Of a stretch of 64,000 nt of DNA, positions 11,541-25,016 are shown in pieces. The stretch is from Leucaena leucocephala. Taxonomy: Eukaryota > Streptophyta > Magnoliopsida > Fabales > Fabaceae. The stretch is from NCBI GenBank assembly GCA_037074615.1, contig CM073536.1, positions 3,663,001-3,727,000 of the forward strand, written 5' to 3'. The notes below the pieces were generated by a model that saw only the letters and a list, made by a program, of their open reading frames with translations, had not been told where the DNA came from and did no database searches. The translations under genes were made by a program, and so were the position numbers. Positions within the stretch are counted from its first letter, which is position 1, and every line of letters begins with the position of its first letter.

Positions 11541-14500
11541 TTAAACTACATGGGGATGAACTCCCAAACACACATTACGAACAAGATGTCTCAGAGTTGA
11601 GGGACAAGAGTGCCATATCTTCGTCATATTCAACCCTTGCTTGGCAAGGCCATCTGCCAGTTTGTTCTTACTTCTGGGTATATACTTTATCTCTAACTCC
11701 CAAGTAGCCTGAATCAGAGCCTGAATTCTGGATAATAAAAGACTGCCTCTATCTCCTCCCAAATTAGAAAGCATATTAACCACATTTTTAGCATCCGTTT
11801 CAAGAATAATTCTCTTAAAACCCAAAGATGAAACTAATTTAAGCCCTTCATACATAGCCCATTGTTCAGCTTCCATTGCACTGCAAATTCCCAACTGAGC
11901 AGAAAATCCAGTAACCCAACTCCCACCATGATCCCGAACAACTCCACCACAGCCCGCCATATTCAGAGATTTACTAAGAGCACCATCCACATTTAATTTG
12001 ACCCATCCCTGAGGAGGTGGATCCCACTCCTTCGTACCAGTTGGAGCCATTCCATCATCAAAAGGAATATGTTGGATCTGCACAAAACCTTTCCAAATTT
12101 TTATAATAACAGAATAGGGATCCAAAGGTTTGCTGAACTCCTGATCAAACAAATTTTTGTTCCTCCAATTCCACAAACCCCAAATTGTAACACCCCATAT
12201 AAGACTCCAATTAGCATTACCATCTTTACTTAAATCTCTTTTAAAGTTTAAAGCAAACCAATCTCTTAAGGAGGCATTAAAGAAAGCCGGAGCAAACCTA
12301 GGATGAATAAGTCTACTCCACAGTTGACTAGCATAATAGCAATCGCGAAGAACATGCAAAACATCTTCAGTATCTTCATAACAATAATGACACAATGCAG
12401 TTGATGCAGACCACCTGCTCCTCCAAATATTTGTAGGCAACCGATTATTGAAAGCCTTCCACATAAAAACCCTGATACGCTCCGCACCCCTCCACTTCCA
12501 AATATCTTTATAAATGGCACTATAATTACTCGGCATTTGCTTTTCAATAAGATAATACGCACTTTTTATAGTGAATATCCCATCATTTGTAGCATTCCAT
12601 ATCATAATGTCATTGCCAGCACCCTCCATCACAGGAATCATACTTCTTACTCTTTGAAAAATCCAGCTGGGAATAACATCAGCCAGTCTTTGATAATTCC
12701 AATTCCCAACCTCCACCCAATCTGCCACTTTGCTAGCCTCTTCTTCAAAAGAAAGCGAACGAAGACACATCTCTTTTAAACTTTTATCAGGAAAAAGCCA
12801 TTTATCAGTAAAGAAATTCACCAACTGCCCATCCCTTATCTGCCATCTAGTTCCCAAATCCACAATTTCATTTTGCTGAGAAATAAACTTCCACAGAGGG
12901 GAATCCCCTTGCCTAGCCTCCATCAAATTTTCCTCGTTTCTAAGAATGTATTTGTGTAAAAGCACATCTGCCCATAGCCCTTTGTCACCATTAACCAGCT
13001 TCCAAGCTATTTTGGCTCTACATGCACGATTAAAGGAATCAAGCTTCTTGAATCCTAACCCACCATATAACTTAGGTCTCACAAGCTGATCCCACCCAAT
13101 AGGATGAAATCCGTGAGGGTTATGACTATTACCCCAAATAAAGTTCCTTTGCATCCTCTCCACTTCCTGACAAATAGAGATAGGAATTCTGGCCACTTGC
13201 ATAGGATAAACAGGAATGAAACTCAGAACAGACTTTGCCAAGGTGATTCTACCAGCAACAGACAGCGTATTCTCTTTCCAAGCAGCCAATTTGGATTGAA
13301 CCCTGTCAATAATATATTGAAAAGAATCTCTGGGTTTCCTCCCTCTGATGATTGGAAACCCCAGATACTTCCCAATATCCACAGAAATCGCCATCCCTGT
13401 AATCCTACTAATTTTAGCTCTCATACTGCTTTTTACTTTAGGAGAGAAAAAGATAGAAGATTTGCTTTTGTTAATTTTTCCTCCTGAAGCAAGACAAAAT
13501 TTATCGAGACAGCTCATCATACAAGTAGCTTGTTTTTCAGAAGCAACACCGAACAAAAGAAGGTCATCAGCAAACATAAGATGGGAAATATGAGGACCGC
13601 TTCTTGTAATGGAAATAGGCTTTCAATCACCTGCATTCACTGTGTCAGTAATCAAATGGGACAATCTATCCATGCAGAGCACAAACAATAAAGGTGACAT
13701 AGGATCTCCTTGACGAAGCCCCCTTTTAGGATAGAAAAAATCCGTTTGAGATCCATTCCACAGTAAATTATACGACACAGTTGTAACACAATCCATAATA
13801 AGCCTTATAAGATTAACTTCTAAACCAACATCTATAAGAACATGGTGAAGAAAATCCCACCTAATTCTATCATAAGCTTTCTCAAGATCAATTTTACAAG
13901 CCATTAAGCCCGTCTTACCTCTAGCTTTCTTCATCGTATGCATAATTTCTTGGCCTATAATAATATTATCCTGGATATGCCTGCCCTTAATAAAACTTGA
14001 CTGAAAAGGAGAGATTAACTCATCCATAACATTCCTTAATCTATTAACAATCACTTTAGTAATGCATTTATAATGCACCGTGCATAAAGCAATAGGTCTA
14101 AAATGGCTAATTACCTCAAGGTGCTCCCTTTTAGGAATAAGAGAAATCAACGTTTTATTAACATTAGCATCAATAGACCCATTTTGGAAAGCATTTCTAA
14201 CAAAATTGCATAAAGAGTTTCCCACCAAAGACCAATTTGATTGGTAAAATATAGGAGAAAAACCATCAATTCCAGGAGCCTTATACGGCCCCATAGCAAA
14301 AAGAACATCCTTAATCTCCTTATCAGACGGAAGTTGACACATATTGGTAAGGCGATGTTTAACTTCCAAAGGAAAATTAGACTCCGTTTTGATATTACAA
14401 AAATTACTCTCAGAAATATCGTAAAGGTTCTTAAAATAACTTGTAGCCATTAAGACTAAATCAGAATCCTTCTCAACCCATTTGCCACTATCATCTTTAA

Positions 14501-15631
14501 GCGAAAGAATTTTATTTTTCCTTCTTCTCATTTTTGTTTTCAAATGGTAAAAACGAGTATTCCGATCCCCTTTATTGATCCAATCAGTTATGGCCTTTTG
14601 AAACCATTTAATTTCCTCAAGCATCAAAATGTTTTCTAAGTCATCTTGCAAATTCCTTTCAAGGGAATTTAGAAAAATCGAGTGAGTATAAGCTGGCGAG
14701 CTTTGGATACCCTTTAAACGAGCAAGCAACCTTTTTTCTGTTTTTCAACAAAACCAAAAGCATTTCTATTCCAATCAACAAAACAGCTGCCTAAATGATC
14801 TAATGAAGCATTAAAATTCCCCTCATCTTTCCAGACATCAGATATAAAATGTCTAAAGTTTTCATGCGCTAACCACATAGCCTCAAACCTAAAGGGTCTT
14901 TGTTTACCAATAAAAGAGTAATTATGAAACTGCAGAACAATAGGATTATGATCAGAAAATTGAGTACGAGAAAGTACCTTCAACACGCCCTCAGAAAGAA
15001 CATCCAAAAAAATTGAATTAGCCAAAGCACGGTCAAGTCTTTCATAGAGGCGAGAGCAACCGGTAATTTGAGGACCCTTCCATGTAAACTTTGGCCCTTG
15101 GAAGCCCATGTCAGAAAGTCTGCAATCCCTAACTCTCTCCTGAAACCAATTAATCCTACTATTGGAGGGAGCTACTCCCCCAATCCTTTCATCTATATGC
15201 AATATATCATTAAAATCTCCATAGACTACCCACGGCATATTAATAGTACGAGCTAAAGATTTCAAATCATTCCAAAAAACTTGCCTAAGATTAGAGTGAG
15301 GAATAACATAAACAGCAGTTAATAGAAAAGGAGGACGATATGGCATTTCACATTTTAAATGAAAAAATTGCTTATTTTCCATTACCACAGAAACTTTAAT
15401 TTGATTAGATTTCCATGTAACAATCATACCTCCTGAACGCCCTTCACTGGGAATCATCCTTAAAGCATCATATCCCCAATTTTCAAGAAATCTAAAACGA
15501 CTAGTAGATGAGCACTTAGTTTCTGAGAGAACAATCAGACTTGGCTTTGGCCCCAAACAAACAGCCTTTAAATTTCTGAGAAGCCCATTTGCACAAGCTC
15601 CTCTCACATTCCAATATAATAAACTATCCAT
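11541..15631 (-). pseudogene. LINE ORF2: endonuclease / reverse transcriptase / RNase H, two lesions
   Basis: Copies element RNA into DNA at a nicked target. Domains in order: apurinic-type endonuclease with intact WNVRG, SETK, YGDFND and SDHNPI motifs (15631 to about 14900); reverse transcriptase with KIDLEKAYD, LRQGDPMSP and the catalytic FADD at the start of the next segment; zf-RVT (MWKAFNNRLP, then a C..C...H...C set); and RNase H with D in NVDGA, E in AMEAEQ and D in ETDAKN near the C-terminus. Two defects break it. One A appears lost from an A run at about 14732-14737 (frame change). A TGA at 13623-13625 sits where relatives have Trp in a GDWKPI-like context (a TGG to TGA change). All catalytic residues I could check remain. 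Confidence 0.9.
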
Positions 15632-15676
15632 AAAAAATAATAAAATAATTTGTTACTAAAATCACACATAAAACAC

Positions 15677-17482
15677 TTATATGTCCTGCATTAATTGCGT
15701 CTCAGGTACCATACTTTCATCTCCAATATCACTCATTTCAGATATTATGGGAAAAGGTTTCATATCCATTAATCCCATTATTTCCTCTCCTGGGTCAAGT
15801 TCATCGAAGCCAATTTCATTTGAATTATTGCGGCCCAATTGCGAATGCACAGAACGTACCTGGGCCTTGGATGAAATGGGCTCACTGCTTCTCTTCCTTT
15901 CCGCGTCCTTCATTGCGTCTTCCATCGCTCCTTCATTAATCCCGAGTTCCACTGCTTCCATTGCATCGGCCGCCTCCACCATTCCTTCAGCAATCTTCCC
16001 GTTGAGCTCTGTCGGCACCCCTATCACAATCCCATCATTGTCCTCCCCCGTCTGAACCACATCCCTAGCCCTCTTCTCACTCCTTCTCTATACCATTTCC
16101 TCTTCCTTACTCCTATCCATAGCCCCAATCGCCTCCCTCGTTGAGCTTTCCTGCATCCTCTCTGCATCATTCCTCTTTTTCCACACCTTCTCTTGTCTAA
16201 TCGGTACCAAATCTCCCTTTGGCGGCTGTGACTGAGCCACTTCCTTACCGTTGCCGCTTTGATTACTGTTGCTTCTGTACTGTCTTTGCTCTTGGATCTC
16301 CGCGTCTGCGAGAATGCCAAATCGCGAACCCCTCATTTCCCGGTGAGTCACCTCCGCTTTATTCTCTTTTGGCTTCCTTTGTCGACGCTGTTTCTACACT
16401 ACCTTCCATTGCTCTTGGCATCTGGTCTTGTGGTCCCCTGTATGTGCTCTGTTTGTCTGATGCCTATTCTCCTGATGATTCTCTTGCTGATTGGAGTTCC
16501 TAACTGGACATGTTTCATTACGATGCCCATAAATCCCACAATTTGTGCACAGCATATGAAGGCCCTCATATTCTAAATAATAATCTTCACCGTCCAATTG
16601 AAATCCCGGCATCAACTGTTTCTGTAAATTGACAAGAACACAGATCCTTGCATAATGGCCCCTAAGCTGACAAGAGGTGTTCATGTCCACTTTAATCGTC
16701 TCTCCTATTCGATTCCCAATGATAGTGAGAGCCTGTTCATCATAGTATTCTAAGGCCACCTTTGGCATACGAACCCAGACTGCAACCTTGTTAATCGTCT
16801 CCTGTTCAGGCTTGAAATTTGGCTCCCAAGGTCTAACAGTAAGATAGTGATCATAAATCATCCATGGCCCCCCAGTTAAAGCAGTGAAGTAGTCTTCTTT
16901 ATTTGCCATTTTGACCACATAAAACCCATAGCCAATATTGATCACGTTAAGAGCCCCCTTCTTCGCCCACATTGACTGTAATCGAGTTTGGAGAGCTTTA
17001 AATCCTATATTCCTATCCAACAGTTTAACAATCAAAGCTTTCCTCCAGGCTTTATGCAGTCTCTTCTTCATTCTTCCAGAGAAACAAAATGTAGGGAAAT
17101 TTCTTTCAGGATCTTCAATGGTTTTGCACCACGGCTCCTCCTCTTCATTATTCTCCTGTTGGGTATCTGACATTGAATCCTCAGAGACCATATCTTCATT
17201 TTCTTCCTCCCTCTCATCTTCAACAAACTCCTTATTACCATTCCCACCTTTCAGCTTCTCAGCATATGTCGGCCCACCTTGCACATACTCAGCACCTCCT
17301 AACCTCAGTGCAGGCCAACATCCTTGATAATGCTCCTCATTTCCAGCCTTACTTCCATCATTTTTAATCTTCTTTGAGCTCCTAAATAGTAGATCATCCT
17401 CCTCTTGAGATGAAGGAACAGTAGTTACTTTAGAACTAGAAAGCACAATCGCCATTCGTATGGAGAGCGTTTTTCTTGACAC
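15677..17482 (-). pseudogene. LINE ORF1: nucleic-acid-binding protein, two in-frame TAG stops
   Basis: The first 362 codons hold a DUF4283-like domain (the NIGYGFYVVKM and GGPWMIYDHYLTV region, then PKVALEYY) and a CCHC zinc knuckle (C-x2-C-x4-H-x4-C in the CTNCGIYGHRNETC region). This is the usual plant LINE ORF1 that coats element RNA. The frame is cut by TAG at 16394-16396 and 16088-16090, but the same frame continues after each stop with the conserved GSRFGILAD motif and then an acidic tail ending at 15677. The total is about 601 codons if the two stops are counted as codons. ORF2 starts 45 nt downstream. That both lesions are TAG in one frame is probably chance, though both can arise by a single C-to-T change at CAG. 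Confidence 0.85.
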
Positions 17483-17577
17483 GAAAATTTAAATTACTAT
17501 TTTGCTCTGTCTTGTAGAAACGTTGAAATAAAAGTGCCTCTATTATTTTTCCAGTGTTAATTGTGTAAACAGGTGTT

Positions 17578-18482
17578 AATTCAATGGGTCATTCTTGTTT
17601 ATAATTGGGCCGGGTGGGCGGGCTTTTGCAGAAGATATTCTCATAACAGGCCCACAGCTCCCTTGTCCTTTAACTTTAGAGTTGAGAAAATGGCATGGAA
17701 AGACCCCAATATATATAAAATTTACAGAAAGGGAAATTATTCATAACCTATTGCTATTCATTACCCACAATATAGTTTAATACTATAAATTGATGATTCT
17801 ATATTAACATACAAATTTCCACTCTCTCGGAATTCACTCTCTGAGAAATTTTAATGTCAAATTCAAAGAAAACCAAACAATGATAGACATATGGAGGGGC
17901 AAATACGGAAAGGGAATGGATGATCAACAATCAGGAGGAAAGCTACCTGGAGAATTTTTATTTTTTGGACATGCGCTTCAAAAGAAAAAAAGAAAGAAAG
18001 GATGAAGAATGGAGGATTGATTCCTTTTTTAATTTTTTATTCAACATAGGAGAATCAATTCTAGTCGTAGAAGATTCTACCCGAAAACAAAATTCTAGTT
18101 TGGGAGGATGAAGACATCCATGAAGTTAATCCTTGTACGTATATTGTACCGAAGTATCTGAACATTGAAGCCCTAGGTTTAACCCCGCTATAAATTATCT
18201 TTAATCAAAAGATTAAAAAGGGGAAAAACTCGGCTTTGAGGCTTTTGAGTATCCAAGCTTTTTGACCCCAAACGACAAATCAACCCAGATTAGAAGATAA
18301 TAATTGGGTGTCAGCGTCAGCACCTGACAATGGCAGTGCAATAGTATAGATTTTCTATCCACATATCAAAAAGTCTCCCTTCACTTTCAAGTCTTCCCTA
18401 CGCAGATTCGTTCTTGAGCTATTTATTTTCAATCTACTGTAACCCCTACTGGCACTATTACCCCTCGGAACCGGCAGCAGTT
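17578..18482. other. Upstream region of the nucleotidase gene
   Basis: No supported coding sequence. It runs from the LINE target duplication to the nucleotidase start codon and must hold that gene's promoter and 5' UTR. No TATA box stands out from the general AT richness. The LINE insertion lies about 0.9 kb upstream of the start codon. Confidence 0.5.
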
Positions 18483-21400
18483 ATGTATGCGGCGGAGGTT
18501 TTAGGCTGTTTACTTGTGAGCAGAGAGACTTCTTCAGCAATGGCCCCTTCCAACTGTATTACAAAGGCAGCTTTAGTCGGACCTAGCTTCAATTTCAGTA
18601 CAAGTATGAAACCTGGCAGAACTTTCGCCGTCTGTCGCTGCAATTTGGACTCCAAGTCAGTCGGCGGTGATGTTTTCTCGGTGACACCGTCTCACAAGTA
18701 CGACGTGGACTATCTTGGAGAGAGCACCAAAGGGGATTTGAACGTCAAGTTCGAGCATCTTGAGGCTTTTGGTACGATCCCCAACTTTACCTTCCCTGCT
18801 TTTCTCCCGCCATTTTGCCGTTCAATTTAATATTGTAATTTGTCATTTTCACTCTATCTGTCTTTCACCTTTTTTAAGCTTTCGGGCGTGCTGTTCTTTG
18901 AAAAGTTTGATTGAAGGGTGTTCCTGAAGCTACTATCTTCTTTCATATTCAGTTCTCTTTTTGACATTTCACTTGTATTATGCTGTTGTGTAGAGGAAGA
19001 ACGTCTTACGTGGCCCTTCTCAGTCCTCTCGGATTCTATTTATAACCCTTCGAACACTAATAAAACTACGCTATTTCTCTTTTATATACCCAATGCCAAT
19101 GGTACCAGCCCGGGGATCTAAACTATTGTCAAGTTTCTCATGTAGGAATTGATGGCCATGCCACATTGGAAGGTCCAATTGAGGAAGTTGCCAGAACAGA
19201 GGCTAATGAAGCCGAAGGATTGCTGAGAAACTTGGGTATTCCGGTGTGACATGCATGCTCTATTTGCTTACTTGCTTCTTTTATTTTTATTTTATTTGGA
19301 CTTGATTCAGTTGTCTGCTTACTGTTATCTGCGCCATTAATTGATGAATGTGTCATGGATATGTTTGTTAATTTCTCACTATATGCTTATCTGCTTTGTT
19401 ATCAGCATCTTTCTTCCGAAACCCCAACAAAGCTGTAGAAGATTACATGTACATGCGCTTGAATGTGTGTTAAAATGAGTGGAGAATGTTAAAGTAAAAT
19501 TCTTGTTTATGAACGTTTACGTGTTCTTAATTAAGTTTCATAATAGATGAATGCTATTATATTTTGTCATGGCAATGTTGACCTTGTTTGTGAGCACACC
19601 GTATCATTATAAACCTTCCTTGCAGACACAATTATATGAGATATGAACTTTACTTTATAAATCTGGATCAGGGAAAGCGCATTCAAGAGTGAGGTTTGTC
19701 GGATTTTCTTATTGATTAATGTGTACTGATGCATTATTCTAGTTATTTGTACCTTTTCTCCACTACTAGACATTTCCTTCATCTAGTCATTTTCTGAAAC
19801 TGCTACACTGCTTTTCTTCATTTCTTTTCTTGATCTCTTTTTCTTTCTTTTGCTTTGGCTTTTCATCAAGTCGGTATGTTTCTCTTCACTATGTGAATAT
19901 CAATAACAAGGTCTCATGTCCTCCTGCAGAGCCCTTCATCATCTAGAAATTCACCTCGTGGAATATTTTGTAGCCGCACGTTGAATCTACGGTCAATTAG
20001 TGCCATTGGATATGATATGGACTATACCTTGATGCATTATAATGTCATGGTAAATATAAAGCTCAGTTTTGAATTATTAAATAGCTGGTGTAAAATATTG
20101 AAATCTTAACTGCTAGGCTGTAAATATGTTTACTTTGTATATTCTACATATTTATAAACAAATAATTATGAGATCTTTGAAATTGTGGCATTCTGATGTT
20201 GATGAACCATTAAAATAGTTTTGTATATGTTCACATATGTTCTGTTTGACTTTTACATTTGATTTTATAAGTTGTGAAGCATCGGCGAAGGTTTGTAGAA
20301 TAAGTTTTAAAGAGGATATTTTTTTGTTTTCTGTTGCTGGGAACTGTAGGCTTTTCTCACTATTCAGGTCAGTGGAATTTTCTGATATGGATATGCTTTA
20401 CAGGCTTGGGAAGGACGGGCTTATGACTACTGTTTGGAAAACCTTAAGAATATGGGTTTCCCTGTCGAGGGACTTGCATTTGATCCAGACCTGGTAACAT
20501 GTTATCCCCTGCAAGTTTATGGCATTTAAGAAATTTTGCAATTTGATCGAATTAGTATTACCTCTTATCTTTCTAAGTGAGCCGTGCATAAATGAATTGC
20601 TCAGGTGATTAGAGGTCTTGTCATAGATAAGGAGAAAGGTAACCTGGTTAAGGCTGATCGATTTGGTTACATTAAGAGAGCTATGCATGGGACCAGAATG
20701 TTATCTAATAGAGCCTTGAGGTATGCATTGGGCCCTGTGATTTTGATCATGCAAAACCTTGTTAGAGTACTTCTTGCCAACTTGTTATATCAACACACTT
20801 TGAAGCTTGTTTTATATAATACATTGATTCAGGCAACATCTGTTAGAGTGCATACTAGGTTTTCATGTATGTTGTTATGCATTAGCTATTCATGAATAAT
20901 GAATGTTAATACAACTTAGTGGTATGTTCAACCGCCACAAGAATGTGACAAGGCATCATTCCTTGGGTTCTTGCCGAGTACAGTGTTTTATCTTCTGAAA
21001 TAAGCCTAGATTCGTGAATCATTATACACCTGAACATGGATTATTTGCTGTTGTTGCCTCAAGACTGTTTTGTAATAGAATTTTTTATAACTTAATGAAT
21101 ACACTTCATTTCAAACTGGAGTAATAGCTTTTGTATTGCTTCTTAATTTTATATGCATGGAAGTGAGATGTATGGGAGGGAACTAGTGGACCTGAAGCAG
21201 AGTCGATGGGAGTTTCTCAATACATTTTTCTCTGTGTCTGAAGCTGTGGCCTACCTGCAGGTATCAAGGAACTACTGTTGAGAAAGACTAAATTTTGTGA
21301 CAAGATATATTCTGCTGTGATGTTTATGTTGCATTTGGTGTTAGATCTTAGCTTTCAAAGCATCTTTGAATTTCAGCAATGTGAAATGAGTTTTATTGCT

Positions 21401-24400
21401 ATCTTTACATTTGAGGATTTCTAGCCATGTTTTATGAGCCCTAATGGGGTAAATTGGAGGTCATGAAAGCTGCAATTCTCCTAATTGATTTACTGTGTGT
21501 CATTTTCGTATGGTTTTCCAAGAGGTAAAATGATCAAGTTAGAGATTCGAGTTTGAATGAATCTCCCCTAAGCTGTATTGCATCTCTCTGATTCTGCCTT
21601 GTTCTTAGTATTAGCATATATTTTTCCACCCAACTTGTAAGGTTGTTTCCTTTTAATAAAGTGCAGCTGTGTCTGATTGGGATGAATCTTTATTGATGAT
21701 AACATATGCTACTTTTCAGATGGTTGACAGATTGGATGATGGGGTTATTTCACCAGATCTTTGTCCACTTGATTATAAAGGTCTTTATAAGGTAATCAAA
21801 AGGTTGCTAATATTTTTCCAACAGTGTATTTGCTTATAGATGTTCTTTTTCTTTAATATTGGCATGGCTTTCAGGCTGTTGGAAAAGCTCTTTTCAGGGC
21901 ACATGTAGAAGGTCGTCTCAAGGTGAAGTTCATGTTGTCTGAATCTAGTTTAACTTTAAATGTTGTAGTGTATTATATCAACTGATTATGGCTTTTTGTG
22001 TAGAGTGAAATTATGTCTAAGCCTGAACAGTTTGTGGAGCCTGATCCTGAATTACCTTTGGCACTTTTGGATCAGAAGGAAGTATGGCCTGTAATTTGTT
22101 TTCTGAAATACTGCCTCTGGTACAAAATATCAGGTGCTAGAGTTGGGAGGGGTCTAGTTTTTTTTATAAGGTGCAGTTTGTGTTGTCTCATCATTTAATA
22201 CATTTTTGCCAATTTTACCACACTCTCTCTCATGACCTTTTCCCTATGTCTTATTTATTGCCTCTCCCACTACCCTTCATTAACAAGGGCATATTTGGAA
22301 AAAATATTATATGTCTCACGTATATTATTTTTAACAGATTTTAACTAATTTCTTGATATGCCAAATCGGTTATTTGCATCTTATATTTTGAACCGGAGGG
22401 AGTAGCACGTAATATTCTTTGACTTCTTACTTGGGTATCTTCATGGAACAGGCTGGTAAAAGGCTTCTGCTCATAACCAACTCAGATTATCTTTATACAG
22501 ACAAAATGATGCAGCATTCCTTTAATAGATTCCTGCCCAATGATATGGGTTGGCGAGACCTATTTGACATTGTAAGTTCTATATTTATGCTTAGAGAGAC
22601 TTTACGAGATTTAAAAAGGAAAAATAAAAGAAGAAGAAGAAATCCCTTTTGTGATGCAGGAATGAAAATAGCCAACATCCTATGTGTTATGTTACCTTAA
22701 ACCAGCAACCTCGAGCATTTTGACATTGATCTTGCATTATAAATGGGTTTTATTTATAAATAGGTAATTGTCTCGGCAAGGAAACCAGAATTCTTTCAAA
22801 TGTCTCACCCTATGTATGAAGTGGTGACTGGTGAGGGTCTTATGCGTCCATGCTTTAAGGCAAAAACCGGTAATTATTATTCTGCTCCTTGATCATAAAG
22901 GTCAAAGCTATATATTTATTGTTTAGCACGCGCTCTATAATACACTTCCTCATAAACATTTGGGTCTACTGCTAGACCCTTCCGTGTAGGAAAAAGGGGT
23001 GGGAGGGGATGAGTCATAGATTGTAAACTTGTTTGCTGCCTTGTTATTCTGAAAATGACTAATTTTAAGAAGAAAATCACTTCATTTTATTCTTTACCAT
23101 GACCATCTTCTGCAGGGGGTTTATACTCAGGGGGAAGTGCACAGATGGTTGAAAATTCTTTAAATATCCACGGCGATGAGATATTGTATGTTGGTGACCA
23201 TATTTACACAGATGTTAGTCAATCCAAAGTCCATTTACGTTGGAGGACAGCATTGATTTGTCGAGAATTGGAAGAAGAGGTTAGTGCAACTGCTCTTTGT
23301 TTGACACAATCTTTCTGATTTAAGTAAGCAAAACTATGCCCTCTAGAGTCCAGGTTTGTGTAGTTGGACTTAGGGGAAAAAGTGATATGATTGCTTTTTG
23401 AATTTGATGTCAGAATGCATATGCACTTGGTGCATGATCTATACTTGACTTAATATTTACAAAAATGAGTCCCTGATACCTCAGACTTCATTGGCGTGCC
23501 TTTACTGGTTTCCAACTATGAGATAACCTTGTGGCTTTTGCCTTACAAAAATGCTAAAACTGCAGTATGATGCACTGATTCAAAGCCAGAGTCATAGAAC
23601 AAGGTTGGTGGAGCTTATAAATCAGAAGGAGATTGTAGGGGATCTCTTTAACCAACTTCGGCTAGCTCTGCAAAGGCGAAGTCATTCACGTCCTGCTCAA
23701 GTAAGTTGGGTCCTATATGTATACTACCAATTCATAGTTTTTTATTTTCTGTTGTTGAGAAAGTTAAAGCAGAAGGCTTTCAATAATTTTCGCTTGAATT
23801 TATGTTAGCAATTTAGTAAATAACGAGCCATTAGTCTTATCTCTATGTATCAGTAAATAACCCTGTTGTGTTCTTACAGCACTAGCAAACTTGTTTGTTT
23901 GTTGGAATTCTTGTTGTCTCTCATCTTGAAAATGACTCGAAATATCGTGCACCGCATCCTGATATGTCTAACCTAGTCTAATTGTAGGGTTATCAATTCA
24001 GTCATTGAACGTACCTAAGTATGGTTCTTTCTAAAAAAAATTGTTTGCGAAGGCTATTGCATTGTAACCTTCTGGCTCAAGTTGAAAATAAAAGCGTTGT
24101 TCAAGGATGGCAATATGATTTTTTTTTTTTTGCCCCTCTACTGTACTTGAAGACACTTGCTGCAACTAATTTGGATGATGAAGACCTCACTGAAAGCATG
24201 CAAAAGTTACTTATTGTTATGCAAAGGCTGGATGATAAAATTGCTCCGATGCTGGAGGCAGATGGGGAGCTCTTCAATAATAGGTAAGCTCAGAATACCT
24301 TGTGATTGGTATAGAAATCTATATATATAGCCTTCAACTTGTATGTGAATTACTTATTCCAGACTTGTGGCTGACTATGTAAACCAAATTTTGTTTTGAA

Positions 24401-25016
24401 TGTGAATGATTACCGAGTTAAATCGATGTATCCAGTGTTTGAATAGCCGCTTTCATTCTCTTGAAGCAAAGATGAAGGATCTTAATTCATGTTGCTTCTG
24501 GTTATTGCATTTGAAGTGGATATCCTTAAACAAATTTTGGTGTTAACTTTCTGTATCTGTGCATATTACTAGGTGGGGTTTCCTATCGCGCGCTGGTCTG
24601 TGGGATAAAAGCCATTTGATGAGGCAAATTGAGAAGTATGTTCTTTCTTAAGATGCCTCTTAATCCCTTTAACATCACTATGGAAATGTCTTTGACAATG
24701 GTCAGGATAATCTTTGCTTTTCTCGAGAACTGAGAGCTGTTTAACTTTATTTATTGTAATTTCAGGTATGCTGATATATACACATCTAGGGTGTCAAACT
24801 TTCTAAATTACACACCATTTATGTATTTCCACTCTCAAGAACAGGTATTTTGGATCATCAACCTCAAGCCATCCAAAATTATAATAACACATAAGGGTAT
24901 TTATTATCTGGGGTTTGATCTGTGGTTTATTGTTCATGTTTCTTTTTCTTCTGCAGAACCTTGCTCATGATTCCTACTCAAACTACTGCTCTCATTTTGA
25001 TGAGTCGTCTTCATGA
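18483..25016 (+). CDS. HAD-superfamily subfamily IG 5'-nucleotidase, 17 exons, 621 aa
   Basis: Probable purine 5'-nucleotidase-type phosphatase of the HAD superfamily. Exons: 18483-18771, 19146-19243, 19930-20049, 20404-20493, 20605-20720, 21164-21260, 21720-21791, 21875-21922, 22004-22081, 22452-22571, 22764-22869, 23116-23279, 23566-23700, 24153-24283, 24573-24635, 24766-24844 and 24957-25016. All junctions are GT-AG and the frame stays open. HAD motif I is YDMDYT with nucleophile Asp158 and Asp160; motif II is LLITNSDY near residue 345; motif IV is GDHIYTD at 438-444. The first 60 or so residues are rich in Ser, Thr and basic residues, suggesting an organellar transit peptide (inference). 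The start is the first ATG in frame. The MUSTANG-like gene follows in the same orientation. The exact plant substrate is not known to me. Confidence 0.92.
22111..22402. mobile_element. Stowaway-type MITE in intron 9 of the nucleotidase gene
   Basis: Flanked by TA at 22109-22110 and 22403-22404. The left end reads CTGCCTCTGGTACAAAATAT; the right end reverse-complements to CTCCCTCCGGTTCAAAATAT, the classic Stowaway terminus. It is 292 bp and non-coding. It lies within the intron and leaves both splice sites intact. Confidence 0.8.

Larger units (their letters stand above)
11478..17577 (-). mobile_element. Nearly full-length RNase H-type LINE (plant L1) with 12-bp target-site duplications
   Basis: A non-LTR retrotransposon of about 6.08 kb bounded by the perfect direct repeat TAAACAGGTGTT (11478-11489 and 17566-17577). 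The 3' end on the minus strand is a short poly(A), seen as a T run from 11490. ORF1 (gag-like, zinc knuckle) and ORF2 (endonuclease, RT, zf-RVT, RNase H) are both nearly complete, and the 5' UTR before the first ATG is only about 85 bp. Few lesions and perfect duplications point to a fairly recent insertion between the ABCB pseudogene and the nucleotidase gene. Target-primed reverse transcription is the known mechanism of the class and the structure here fits it. Confidence 0.93.

Noticed and set aside
15681..16055. 124-codon plus-strand frame rich in Ser and Ile
   Set aside because: Antisense shadow of the LINE ORF1 acidic tail.
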